Assembly (NCBI RefSeq): GCF_014280875.1 | Contig: NZ_JACLAL010000002.1 | Location: forward strand, 62,001-126,000 | Source of the DNA: Paenirhizobium daejeonense | GTDB taxonomy: Bacteria > Pseudomonadota > Alphaproteobacteria > Rhizobiales > Rhizobiaceae | Direction: 5' to 3' | Length of the DNA: 64,000 nt | Shown: piece by piece, positions 37,837 to 46,484 of the stretch | Numbering within the stretch: position 1 is the stretch's first letter | Layout of the letters: every line of letters starts with the position of its first letter | Position numbers and translations under genes: made by a program | Notes under the pieces: generated by a model | What the model saw: only the letters and a program-made list of their open reading frames with translations | Told to the model about the DNA's origin: nothing | Databases searched by the model: none

Positions 37837-38460
37837 ATGGAACCGCATGCCCTTCTGGCCTTCGCACTCGCCTTCTTCGTCTTTGCCGCAAGCCCCGGTC
37901 CCGACAACATGACGATCATGGCGCGCACCGTTTCCCACGGCGCAGCATCGGGGATTGCCTATGGCGCCGGCACGGTGATCGGCATCCTGATCTATCTGGC
38001 GCTTGCCGCCTTCGGCCTCTCGTTGATTGCCAGCGAAATGGGCTTCGTGATGACGCTTCTGCGCTACGGCGGCGCAGCCTATCTCATCTATATGGGTTTC
38101 AGGCTCTGGACCGCAGCACCCGTCGTGGCGGAGACGGCACCACAGGAGCGTAGCCGCGATCTTGCGACCGTCTGCCTGACGGCCGTCGCGTTGAACCTCG
38201 GCAATCCGAAGATGCCGCTCTTCTATCTGGCGCTTCTGCCCAATTTCGTCGGCGCGGATTTTACGACCGAAACCTATCTGAGCCTCGCCTCGACCATCGT
38301 TGCGGTCGAAGTGATCGTGGTCGGCGGCCATGTCTGGATCGCAGGGCGCGCGCGCCGGTTGCTGCGTACTCCGCGTATCGTTCGGATGGTCAATCGCGGC
38401 GCGGGCGCAGTATTGGCGCTTGCCGGAATTGCGGTAATGGCGACCCGACGCGCCAGTTGA
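37837..38460 (+). CDS. LysE/RhtB-family exporter
   Basis: A 207-residue inner-membrane protein with about six hydrophobic helices. The N-terminal signature is FFVFAASPGPDNMTIMART, and the mid-protein motif is LNLGNPKMPLFYLALLP. Start at ATG 37837, preceded by GGAGGA. Unlike the LysE-family gene at 17.8 kb, no regulator gene is adjacent. Substrate unknown, likely an amino acid or derivative. Ends 111 bases before the helicase start. Confidence 0.87.
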   Translation: MEPHALLAFALAFFVFAASPGPDNMTIMARTVSHGAASGIAYGAGTVIGILIYLALAAFGLSLIASEMGFVMTLLRYGGAAYLIYMGFRLWTAAPVVAETAPQERSRDLATVCLTAVALNLGNPKMPLFYLALLPNFVGADFTTETYLSLASTIVAVEVIVVGGHVWIAGRARRLLRTPRIVRMVNRGAGAVLALAGIAVMATRRAS

Positions 38461-38570
38461 AGGAACTGTTCATCCTTTGTTACTGCAAATCCCGTAGTTT
38501 CCTTGACTTTCCGGCTTTTTGGCACTATCCCGCGCTGACGTTAACGCCCGCGTTCGAGGGCGATGCAATT

Positions 38571-40094
38571 GTGTTCGCAAGAACCGGAACGGAAACAGAT
38601 TTCCCTTTGACCACTTTCGCTGACCTTGGCCTGAGCCAAAAAGTACTTTCAGCCGTCACTGACGCCGGCTACACCATTCCCACCCCGATCCAGGCCGGAG
38701 CCATTCCGCCTGCCCTGCAACGCCGCGACATTCTCGGCATCGCACAGACGGGAACGGGCAAGACCGCCTCCTTCGTGCTTCCCATGCTGACGCTCCTCGA
38801 AAAGGGTCGAGCTCGCGCCCGGATGCCCCGCACGCTGATCCTCGAGCCCACCCGCGAACTGGCCGCCCAGGTTGCCGAGAACTTCGAAAAGTACGGAAAG
38901 AATCACAAGCTCAATGTGGCCCTGCTGATCGGCGGCGTCTCGTTCGATGAACAGGACCGCAAGCTGGAGCGCGGCGCCGACGTTCTGATCTGCACGCCCG
39001 GCCGGCTGCTCGATCATTGCGAGCGCGGCAAGCTGCTGATGACCGGGGTCGAAATTCTGGTTATCGACGAAGCCGACCGCATGCTCGACATGGGCTTCAT
39101 CCCGGATATCGAACGCATCGCCAAGATGATCCCGTTCACCCGGCAGACGCTGTTCTTCTCGGCCACCATGCCGCCGGAAATCCAGAAGCTCGCCGATCGC
39201 TTCCTGCAGAACCCCGAGCGCATCGAAGTGGCTCCGCCGTCCTCGACCGCAAAGACCGTGACGCAGCGCCTCGTCGCAACCCACAACAAGGATTACGAGA
39301 AGCGCTCCGTCCTGCGCGACCTGATCCGCGCCCAGGAAGAACTGAAGAACGCCATCATCTTCTGCAACCGCAAGAAGGATGTGGCCGACCTCTTCCGCTC
39401 GCTCGACCGTCACGGCTTCTCTGTCGGCGCGCTGCATGGCGACATGGACCAGCGTTCGCGCATGACCATGCTGCAGAACTTCAAGGACAACAACATCAAG
39501 CTGCTCGTCGCATCGGACGTCGCCGCACGCGGCCTCGACATTCCGGACGTCAGCCACGTCTTCAACTTCGACCTGCCGATCCACGCGGAAGACTATGTCC
39601 ACCGCATCGGCCGTACCGGCCGCGCCGGTCGTTCGGGTGCAGCTTTCTCGCTCGTCACCAAGAGCGACACCAAGTTCCTCGATGCGATCGAGAAGCTGAT
39701 CGGCCAGAAGATCGAATGGCTGAACGGCGACCTTTCGGCGCTCCCCGCGCCTGCGGAACCCTATGACGACCGTCGCGGCAAGCGCAACGGCGGCAAGGAC
39801 AAGGATAAGGGTCGCGACCGTCGCGGCAGTCATAAAACCGAAACACGCAGCGAACAGACTGCAGTCATCACGGAAGAAGTGGAAGAGGCAAAGGTGGAAG
39901 CAGTGGCGAACGAACGCAGGTCCGAAAAGCGTGGCCGTGACGCCAATCGCAATAGCCGCCCGAACCCGGCTAACGACGATCATCGCGAACGTCGCCGCAA
40001 CCACTACCGTGACCATGACGACGGCCCGACGCCCGTCGGCTTCGGCGACGACATTCCGGCCTTCATGCTGATTGTCGCCAACGCGAAGGTCTGA
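38571..40094 (+). CDS. DEAD-box RNA helicase (RhlE-type)
   Basis: ATP-dependent RNA helicase with all core motifs: Q-motif TPIQAGAIP, motif I QTGTGKT, Ib TPGR, II DEAD (VIDEADRMLDMGF), III SATMP, VI HRIGRTGRAG. The C-terminal tail (about 110 residues) is Lys/Arg-rich with many Gly, as in RhlE proteins used in ribosome assembly and RNA decay. Start GTG 38571 (a GAGGG lies upstream); TTG 38607 is an alternative giving MTTFADLGL. Confidence 0.9.
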   Translation: MFARTGTETDFPLTTFADLGLSQKVLSAVTDAGYTIPTPIQAGAIPPALQRRDILGIAQTGTGKTASFVLPMLTLLEKGRARARMPRTLILEPTRELAAQVAENFEKYGKNHKLNVALLIGGVSFDEQDRKLERGADVLICTPGRLLDHCERGKLLMTGVEILVIDEADRMLDMGFIPDIERIAKMIPFTRQTLFFSATMPPEIQKLADRFLQNPERIEVAPPSSTAKTVTQRLVATHNKDYEKRSVLRDLIRAQEELKNAIIFCNRKKDVADLFRSLDRHGFSVGALHGDMDQRSRMTMLQNFKDNNIKLLVASDVAARGLDIPDVSHVFNFDLPIHAEDYVHRIGRTGRAGRSGAAFSLVTKSDTKFLDAIEKLIGQKIEWLNGDLSALPAPAEPYDDRRGKRNGGKDKDKGRDRRGSHKTETRSEQTAVITEEVEEAKVEAVANERRSEKRGRDANRNSRPNPANDDHRERRRNHYRDHDDGPTPVGFGDDIPAFMLIVANAKV

Positions 40095-40124
40095 CGGAAC
40101 TCACCTTTTCGAGAGCGTACGCTC

Positions 40125-40532
40125 ATGACCCAGCCCGGCATCGATTTTCCCGGCCTCGGTGTCGGCCTTGCCATCCTGCGCGATGGCAAGCTGCTGCTAT
40201 ACCGTCGCCGGAAGGCCCCTGAAGCGGGTTTCTGGAATATTGTTGGCGGCAAGGTCGACCATATGGAACCGGCCGAGCAGGCCGCCCGCCGCGAGGCTGA
40301 GGAAGAAACAGGCCTCGCCATCGGCAAGATCGGCTTTCTTGCGACTACCGAGCAGATCATCGATACTGACCGGCAGCATTGGGTTTCGCTGCTTTACCGG
40401 ACCGAAGACTTTTCAGGCGAACCACAACTGACCGAACCGGACAAGCTTTCGGATTTCGGCTGGTTCGACCTCGACGCGCTGCCCCAGCCGCTCTCAGCCT
40501 TCACCAGCGCCATCCTGCCTTTTCTTCGCTGA
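40125..40532 (+). CDS. NUDIX hydrolase
   Basis: A 135-residue NUDIX enzyme. The NUDIX box is complete: G-x5-E-x7-REUxEExGU reads GGKVDHMEPAEQAARREAEE followed by ETGL. N-terminal GVGLAILRDGKLLLYRRR is typical of ADP-sugar or nucleotide pyrophosphatases. Substrate not deducible. Its last 39 bases overlap the 3' end of the convergent TfoX-type gene. Confidence 0.9.
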   Translation: MTQPGIDFPGLGVGLAILRDGKLLLYRRRKAPEAGFWNIVGGKVDHMEPAEQAARREAEEETGLAIGKIGFLATTEQIIDTDRQHWVSLLYRTEDFSGEPQLTEPDKLSDFGWFDLDALPQPLSAFTSAILPFLR

Positions 40533-40907
40533 CTTCTGCTTGGCGGACTTTGGCTTGGCCGGTTTTGATCGCGCAGGCTTCGCCTTCGATGCCTCGGCCC
40601 TCAGTCCTGCCTCGAAGGCGAGCCGCACCCACTTCGCCATTTCGTCGGGATCGTCATACGCGTCATCAGGGATCGACCAGTAGGGCATCGCGACGGGGCT
40701 TTTGCCCTCCCGCTGGTAAACCCATTGCCGGGCACCCGCCTCTTCGAAACGCGGCGCGCTGTCGTTGTCCGCCTTCAGCATGATCTCGTCGAACAGGTCG
40801 AGCGCAAAAATCACGCCGTCGCGATAAATGCCCTTTCCTCCGAACATCCGCCGGATGGAGACAGGCCCAACCGACTGAAACATCTCTTCTATCTCGACAT
40901 TGTCCAT
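40494..40907 (-). CDS. TfoX N-terminal-domain protein
   Basis: A 137-residue protein with the TfoX/Sxy N-terminal fold (RRMFGGKGIYRDGVIFAL, then LKADNDSAPRFEEAG and PYWSIPDD). A C-terminal Lys/Ala/Pro-rich tail (KPAKPKSAKQKSAKK) looks like an unstructured nucleic-acid-binding tail; a TfoX C-terminal domain is absent. It follows the MocA-type gene's upstream partner by only 5 bases on the same strand. It overlaps the NUDIX gene at the 3' end. Function in competence is not implied. Confidence 0.83.
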   Translation of the reverse strand: MDNVEIEEMFQSVGPVSIRRMFGGKGIYRDGVIFALDLFDEIMLKADNDSAPRFEEAGARQWVYQREGKSPVAMPYWSIPDDAYDDPDEMAKWVRLAFEAGLRAEASKAKPARSKPAKPKSAKQKSAKKRQDGAGEG

Positions 40908-40912
40908 TGCGA

Positions 40913-42547
40913 TCAACCCTTGAGAACGCCGCCTGCGGCCAGAACCGCTTCCGGCGTATCGACATCCAGTTTTGCCGCAGCGCCGATCTCGACGTCGATG
41001 ATCGGCAGGCCCGAAGTTTCGATAATATGGCGCGCACCGATATCCCCTTCGAGCCGCATCAGCGCAGGAAAGGTTGCACGCGGCAGGATGACCGGATTGC
41101 CACGCTTGCCATCAGCCACCGCCCGCACGATGGATCGACCGCCTGATTTACGAAATGCCTTCACCAGTTCCTCGAGATCGGCGCGCGTGACCCCCGGCAT
41201 GTCGGCAAGCAGGATCATCACACCTTCCACGTCCTGCAGGGAGGCCGCGGCAAGGCCAGTACGGATCGAGCTCGCCATTCCGCTGGCGTAATCGCGGTTC
41301 TCCTCGATATCGACCGGCAACCCTTCCAGACAGGCGGAAATCTCGGAAGCACGAAAACCGGCAACAAGGACGACGGGACCGCTGCCTGCATCGAGTGCTC
41401 GTTCCGCCATGCGCCTCACCAGCGGCACGCCCTCGAATTCGGCCAACAGCTTGTGCCGGCCGCCCTCGCCCATCCGGCTCGCCTTGCCCGCCGCCAGGAT
41501 GATGATGCCGACACGGAGGGGCGTATCGGCAGAGGTTGCAACCTCACGCGGCAGCGGACGACTGGGAATTTCCATCAGCAAGCCTCCGACACCAAGCCCT
41601 GTCAGTTCCAGCGCATCAGGATTTTCACCGGCGAGAATCCGGTTCAAGACCCAGTCGAAGCCGTTTTCCTTCGGCGAACGGGCGCAGCCCGGCGCACCGA
41701 TGACGGGAATTTCCCCGACATGACCCAGCACCAGCAGATTTCCGGGATCGACCGGCAGCCCGACCTGATCGACTGTTCCTCCCGCCATGCGGATCGATTC
41801 CGGGATGACATCGACCGGATCGCACATGGCCGATGCCCCGAAGACGACAACGAGCGGCGGATCGGCCGGTTGCAGGCGCAAGGCATCCTCGATAGCGCCT
41901 GCAACCGCATCCGCCCGGTGCGCCACCCTCCATTCACCGACCAACCGGCTGCCAGACGCGGCAAGGCGCTGTTCCAGAATCCGAGCGGTCTTGTCCATGA
42001 CGGAGGTCTTCAGCGACGGCAGCTGCGTCGCGATCAGGGCGACGTTGCGCGGACGATAGGGTTTGAGTTCGATGGCCCGCCCTTCGGCAAGGATGGACAA
42101 CGCACTTGCCACGCTCGCGCCGGAAACGCCGAGCGGGATGATCTTCACCGTCGCGACGAGATCGCCTTCGCGCACGTCGCTATGATCTGCCAGACACGCG
42201 AAGGTGATTGCCGGGTCGACGCGGTTGAATCGGTCGACCAGTTCCCGGCTTGCCACGAAAAGGCCGTTGCAGGTGGCGTAGAAATTCACCCGACCCGTCG
42301 CCGGCTCGGACATCCGCAGGTGATCGAGGCTAATGCCAGCAGCAAGACGCCCCGCCGCCTCGTCTTCGCCGAGATCGCCATCCTCGAGCCGACAGGCGAT
42401 GATGGTACGAATGCCCGCTTCGGAAAGACGGGAGAGATCCGATCCGGAAAGCCTATGGCCCTTCGGCAGCCGGCCGGGCGGCAATTGCACAGAATGCGCC
42501 AGCACAAGGCCTTCAGCCCCTTCCAGCGGGAATTCCCCGAAGATCAT
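40913..42547 (-). CDS. MoeA-like plus MobA-like fusion (MocA-type molybdenum cofactor cytidylyltransferase)
   Basis: A 544-residue two-domain protein. The N-terminal half resembles a molybdopterin-binding domain (LVVVFGASAMCDPVDVIPES with GGTVDQVGLPVDPG). The C-terminal half is a MobA-like NTP transferase, with the nucleotide loop IIILAAGKASRMGEGGRHK and the metal Asp in LLADMPGVT. Such fusions make molybdopterin cytosine dinucleotide for xanthine-oxidase-family enzymes. It starts on the stop of the XdhC gene (ATGA overlap), in the CoxD-CoxE-XdhC cluster. Confidence 0.88.
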   Translation of the reverse strand: MIFGEFPLEGAEGLVLAHSVQLPPGRLPKGHRLSGSDLSRLSEAGIRTIIACRLEDGDLGEDEAAGRLAAGISLDHLRMSEPATGRVNFYATCNGLFVASRELVDRFNRVDPAITFACLADHSDVREGDLVATVKIIPLGVSGASVASALSILAEGRAIELKPYRPRNVALIATQLPSLKTSVMDKTARILEQRLAASGSRLVGEWRVAHRADAVAGAIEDALRLQPADPPLVVVFGASAMCDPVDVIPESIRMAGGTVDQVGLPVDPGNLLVLGHVGEIPVIGAPGCARSPKENGFDWVLNRILAGENPDALELTGLGVGGLLMEIPSRPLPREVATSADTPLRVGIIILAAGKASRMGEGGRHKLLAEFEGVPLVRRMAERALDAGSGPVVLVAGFRASEISACLEGLPVDIEENRDYASGMASSIRTGLAAASLQDVEGVMILLADMPGVTRADLEELVKAFRKSGGRSIVRAVADGKRGNPVILPRATFPALMRLEGDIGARHIIETSGLPIIDVEIGAAAKLDVDTPEAVLAAGGVLKG

Positions 42548-43251
42548 GCCGCCTCGCTCACCGCGACGCCAAGCGACCGGCGCCGAAAGGACTGGATAAC
42601 CTCCGCAAGCACGGATACCGCGATTTCGGCAGGTGTGGCGGCGCCGATGTCAAGCCCCACCGGCGCGGAGATACGAGCGATCTGCTCCTCGGAGAGACCC
42701 TGCTCTTTCAACCGCTCCACCCGTTTCGCGTGGGTCTTGCGACTGCCGAGCGCGCCGACATAGAAACAGTCTGCTTTCAGCGCGGCGACGAGAGGAAAGT
42801 CGTCGATCTTCGGATCATGGGTGACAGCAACCATCGCGCAGTAGCGATCGAGCGGCCGCTCCTTCAACGCATCTTCCGGCCAGTCCGCCACGAGGTCGAC
42901 GCCTGAGAAGCGCTCAGGCGTCGCAAAGGCGGTACGAGGATCGATCACGGTGATGTCGTAGCCAGCAATCTCGGCCATGGGACAGAGCGCCTGACTGATA
43001 TGGACCGCGCCGATCACCACGATGCGCGGTGGAGGGAGGTGTACGTTGAGGAAAAAGCTGCGCCCCTCCAGATCGACCAGACCGGATTTGCCGGACAGCA
43101 GCCTTTGCCCGATCTCCGCTCCCAGCGGTCCGATGACGGTTTCTCCCTCGACCACAAGCCGGTCACGGCCATCGTCAAGATCGGTCATCAGCACGGCCGC
43201 GCGTCGTGCCAGCCGGGATTCGTTCAGCTTTTTCAGGTTCACCGGATCCAT
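42544..43251 (-). CDS. XdhC C-terminal (Rossmann) maturation protein
   Basis: A 235-residue protein with the XdhC Rossmann-like domain: VVIGAVHISQALCPMAEIAGYDITVIDPR is the nucleotide-binding part, followed by VAVTHDPKIDDFPLV and YVGALGSRKTHAKR. XdhC binds the sulfurated molybdenum cofactor and hands it to the apo-enzyme. In this genome the family is split in two genes, this one and the short CoxI-type gene before it. The two overlap by one base. Confidence 0.88.
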   Translation of the reverse strand: MDPVNLKKLNESRLARRAAVLMTDLDDGRDRLVVEGETVIGPLGAEIGQRLLSGKSGLVDLEGRSFFLNVHLPPPRIVVIGAVHISQALCPMAEIAGYDITVIDPRTAFATPERFSGVDLVADWPEDALKERPLDRYCAMVAVTHDPKIDDFPLVAALKADCFYVGALGSRKTHAKRVERLKEQGLSEEQIARISAPVGLDIGAATPAEIAVSVLAEVIQSFRRRSLGVAVSEAA

Positions 43252-43580
43252 CAGCCGAGCCTTTCGACGTAAACGCGGATTCGACCACCGCAGGAAAGCC
43301 CGACCCTCCAGGCCGTCTCGTCCGCCACACCGAATTCGAGCATCCGCGGTTCGCCCGATTGCAGCACGTCAAGCGCCTCGGTAATGACCGCCCCCTCCAC
43401 GCAGCCACCGGAGACGGAGCCCTCGAAATTGCCATCGGCATCGATCACCAGATGGCTGCCGACCGGGCGCGGCGCCGATCCCCAGGTCTCGACAACGGTC
43501 GCAATCGCCACGGCGCGCCCCTTGCCTTTCCATTCCTCGGCAACGAGCAGCGGATCCATCCGCCCTGCAATGACCGTCAT
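43251..43580 (-). CDS. XdhC/CoxI N-terminal maturation protein
   Basis: A protein of about 109 residues. The XdhC_CoxI signature is VETWGSAPRPVGSHLVI, followed by FEGSVSGGCVEGAVITEA with its conserved Cys, and the C-terminal LSCGGRIRVYVE. It is the N-terminal half of the XdhC family. Start at ATG 43580; TTG 43586 overlaps the coxE stop. Probably acts with the neighbouring 235-residue protein. Confidence 0.86.
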   Translation of the reverse strand: MTVIAGRMDPLLVAEEWKGKGRAVAIATVVETWGSAPRPVGSHLVIDADGNFEGSVSGGCVEGAVITEALDVLQSGEPRMLEFGVADETAWRVGLSCGGRIRVYVERLG

Positions 43581-43582
43581 GT

Positions 43583-44839
43583 TCAAGCCCTCATCGTCTT
43601 CAGGAAACGTTTTGGATCGGCATCGCCCTGCATCGGCCCGGAAAGGGCTGCGACCAGGTCGGCAAGCGAATCGAGATTATGCACGGAACGCAGTTCATCG
43701 ACATGGGGAAGCATCGCCCTGACGCCCCGCGCCCGCGCCTCGAAACCCTCAAACCTCAGGAGGGGATTGAGCCAGACCAGCCGCCGACAGGAGCGATGCA
43801 GCCGGTCCGTCTCTGCCGCGAGCATCGCCACATCCTCCCTCTCCAGACCGTCAGTGATCAGCAGGACCACCGCCCCCTGCCCGAGCACGCGCCGAGCCCA
43901 TTGCCGGTTGAAGAGCCTGAGCGTCTCCCCGATTCGCGTGCCGCCGGACCAGTCGCTGACCGCGCCACTGCATTGCGCGATCGCCTCGTCAGGATCGCGG
44001 TTCTTCATCTGGCGCGTGACATTGGTGAGCCGCGTGCCGAACAGGAATGTGTGGACGCGACGGCGGCGCTCCGTCAGCACATGCAGGAAATGCAGGAAGA
44101 TGCGGGTGTACTGGCTCATCGAACCCGAGATATCGGCAAGAATGACCAGCGGCGGCTGTTCGGTGCGACGCGCCCTGAACTTCGGCAGGATAACATCGCC
44201 GCCGCTGCGCAGAGCCGCACGCATTGTCGCCCGCGCATCGACATCTCCCGGCCGGCGGGATGGGCGAAAACGGCGCACGCGCACGGTATCGAACGGCATG
44301 GCCAGCCTCTCGATCTCGCGCCGCGCCTGAGAAAGTTCGGCTGCGGACATCTGGGCGAAATCCAACCGGCGCAGCACTTCCGAGCCTGAAGTCGTGAAGC
44401 GCGCATCGATTTCGATATCCGGCTCGTCGCGCGGTTCCTGCCGCCGCTCGCGTTCAGCATAAAGCGCATCGCTCACTCGGGAAGCCCCGGCCTTTGCCTT
44501 CTCTCGTTCGCTGAGATCGGCAGCAACAGGCGACATCATCGCGATCATCTTGGCAACCAGATCCCGCGAACGCCAGAACAACCTGAAGGCCTCGTCGAAG
44601 ACCGGCTGGTCCTCATGCCGGTTGACGAAGATCGCACCGAGCGCCGCATGAAACTCCTCACGCGATCCGATACCGATGGCGTCGACCGCAGCGATGGCAT
44701 CGAGCACCGCCCCCGGCCCCGGTTTCAGACCAGCCCTGCGCAACACGCGGGCAAAGTGCACGATATTGTCGGCAAGCCTACCGTCGCCAGCTACCGGCGG
44801 CGGCATCACGATCCCATCCCGGCCGGCCGAAATCTCCAT
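43583..44839 (-). CDS. CoxE-like VWA-domain protein
   Basis: A 418-residue protein with a von Willebrand A domain whose MIDAS motif is LADISGSMSQYTR (DxSxS), and a helical N-terminal half. CoxE-type proteins pair with a MoxR ATPase for sulfuration or insertion of the molybdenum cofactor of CO dehydrogenase-type enzymes. It follows the MoxR gene by 3 bases. The structural cox or xdh genes are not in this window. Confidence 0.88.
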   Translation of the reverse strand: MEISAGRDGIVMPPPVAGDGRLADNIVHFARVLRRAGLKPGPGAVLDAIAAVDAIGIGSREEFHAALGAIFVNRHEDQPVFDEAFRLFWRSRDLVAKMIAMMSPVAADLSEREKAKAGASRVSDALYAERERRQEPRDEPDIEIDARFTTSGSEVLRRLDFAQMSAAELSQARREIERLAMPFDTVRVRRFRPSRRPGDVDARATMRAALRSGGDVILPKFRARRTEQPPLVILADISGSMSQYTRIFLHFLHVLTERRRRVHTFLFGTRLTNVTRQMKNRDPDEAIAQCSGAVSDWSGGTRIGETLRLFNRQWARRVLGQGAVVLLITDGLEREDVAMLAAETDRLHRSCRRLVWLNPLLRFEGFEARARGVRAMLPHVDELRSVHNLDSLADLVAALSGPMQGDADPKRFLKTMRA

Positions 44840-44842
44840 GGC

Positions 44843-45772
44843 TCAACCCGCCGCCAGAAGCTCCGCCTTCACCTCGGAAAGAACCTTCTGGCCTTCCGAG
44901 CCCTGAATGCGGGCGATGTCGTCCTGATATTTCAAAAGCGTGCCGAGCGTGTCGGCGATGGTTTCCGGATCGAGCGCCAACCGGTCTAGTTCGGTGAGAG
45001 CCGTTGCCCAGTCGATCGTCTCGGCAACGCCGGGGTTCTTGAAAAGGTCCAGCGTGCGCAGCTTCTGCACATAGGCGACGATCTGGCGCGAAAGCTGCTC
45101 GTTGCAGCCGGGCACCTTGCGCCGGATGATCGCCAGTTCCTCGGCAGCCTTCGGATAATCGACCCAATGATAGAGGCAGCGCCGTTTCAAAGCGTCATGC
45201 ACCTCGCGCGTCCGGTTGCTGGTAACGATGACGATCGGCTTTTCCGTTGCTTTCACGGTTCCGTATTCGGGGATCGTCACCTGAAAATCGGACAGCACCT
45301 CCAGAAGAAAGGCTTCGAAGGCCTCGTCCGTGCGGTCGAGTTCATCGATCAGGAAAACCGGGGCACGGCCGGGCTCGCTCTCAAGCGCCTGCAGCACCGG
45401 ACGGCGGATCAGATAGCGGGCGGAGAAGATATCGTGTTCCATTCGGTCACGGTCGGAAACGCCCGCGGCCTCGGACAGGCGTATCTCCAGCATCTGCGCC
45501 GGGTAGTTCCATTCATAGACGGCCGATGCAACATCGAGGCCTTCATAGCACTGGAGGCGGATCAGCGGCCGGTCGAGCGCGGATGCCAGCACCTTGGCAA
45601 TCTCGGTCTTGCCGACACCGGCCTCGCCCTCCAGGAAGAGCGGTCGCTGCATGCGAAGGGCAAGGAAGAGAACCGTGGCCAGCGGCCGACCGGCGAGATA
45701 GTCATGCTCCGCGAGAAGGTCGACGACGGCATCGATCGATCCCGGCAGGTTTGTTGAGGACGTCTCAGGCAT
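44843..45772 (-). CDS. MoxR-family AAA ATPase (CoxD-like)
   Basis: A 309-residue AAA+ ATPase. Walker A is GEAGVGKTEIAK, Walker B is VFLIDELDRTDEAFEAFLLE, sensor 1 is VTSNRTREV. MoxR ATPases act as chaperones that work with VWA proteins such as the CoxE gene that follows. The start codon at 45772 sits behind a GAGGAGG that can pair with a CTCCTC just upstream, described separately. Confidence 0.92.
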   Translation of the reverse strand: MPETSSTNLPGSIDAVVDLLAEHDYLAGRPLATVLFLALRMQRPLFLEGEAGVGKTEIAKVLASALDRPLIRLQCYEGLDVASAVYEWNYPAQMLEIRLSEAAGVSDRDRMEHDIFSARYLIRRPVLQALESEPGRAPVFLIDELDRTDEAFEAFLLEVLSDFQVTIPEYGTVKATEKPIVIVTSNRTREVHDALKRRCLYHWVDYPKAAEELAIIRRKVPGCNEQLSRQIVAYVQKLRTLDLFKNPGVAETIDWATALTELDRLALDPETIADTLGTLLKYQDDIARIQGSEGQKVLSEVKAELLAAG

Positions 45773-45777
45773 CCTTC

Positions 45778-45796
45778 CTCCTCTTTTTGGGAGGAG
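45778..45796 (-). promoter_or_regulatory. Hairpin that can hide the moxR ribosome site
   Basis: On the minus strand CTCCTC (45796-45791) pairs with GAGGAG (45783-45778) across a 7-base loop CCAAAAA. The GAGGAG arm is the likely Shine-Dalgarno site for the MoxR gene at 45772. It lies directly after the flavin reductase stop, so reading through that gene may open it. Confidence 0.4.
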
Positions 45797-45797
45797 C

Positions 45798-46292
45798 TTA
45801 CAGGCTGTGGTAGCTGCGGTCCAGATAGATCAGCGACGCCTCCCTGGCCCCGAAATGCACCGCCTTCACCTCGCCGAAAAGCACGGTATGGGTCGCCGTG
45901 ACCTTGGTGTCCGTAACCCGGCAATCAAAGGAGACGATGGCGTCTGACAGCACCGGAGCGCCAGTGACCAGCCTTTGCCATTCGCCAAGCGCAAAGCGCT
46001 CATCGACGGAGAGGCAGCCGAAACCGGCAAAGCCGTTGGCAAGGTCACGATGATGCGCACCCAGCGTATTCAGGGCGAAGAACCCGCTTTCGAAGAACAC
46101 GGCATTCTTTTCATTGGTATTGTTCAGGCAGGCGAGAACGGTCGGCGGATGGTCCGAAACAGAGCATGCTGCGGTGATCGTCACGCCACGGCGGATGCCG
46201 CCATGCTCCGTAGTGATGAGCTGGACATGACCCGCATAGCGGCTCATCGCTTCCCGATAGACGACCGGATCAATCTGCTGCGTGTTCAACAC
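45798..46292 (-). CDS. Flavin reductase-family protein
   Basis: A 164-residue FMN-binding split-barrel protein of the flavin reductase-like family (RGVTITAACSVSDHPPTVLACLN, then FALNTLGAHHRDLANGFAG). Such proteins give reduced flavin to a partner oxygenase. GTG start at 46292, preceded by GGAGAG. It is upstream of the MoxR-CoxE-XdhC cluster on the same strand with a 25-base gap, but no oxygenase partner is close by. Confidence 0.85.
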   Translation of the reverse strand: MLNTQQIDPVVYREAMSRYAGHVQLITTEHGGIRRGVTITAACSVSDHPPTVLACLNNTNEKNAVFFESGFFALNTLGAHHRDLANGFAGFGCLSVDERFALGEWQRLVTGAPVLSDAIVSFDCRVTDTKVTATHTVLFGEVKAVHFGAREASLIYLDRSYHSL

Positions 46293-46484
46293 TTCACTCT
46301 CCGCGATTGGCCTAAGCCTCTATCCGACCGTACTATGCCGGGCAAGTTTTACCTTTTCCCAAACAGACGGTTTTTACCCTGAAGACCGCCAGTTATTGCA
46401 CCGCATTGCAGTTTCCGTCATGGAGCGGTTAGACTAGGCAAGTCTCAATGGCTTAACGTCGTATCCGGAAAAACCGAAACAAGA

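Noticed and set aside
38649-40016. Minus-strand frame of about 455 codons opposite the DEAD-box helicase
   Set aside because: Antisense to a gene with every helicase motif in place.
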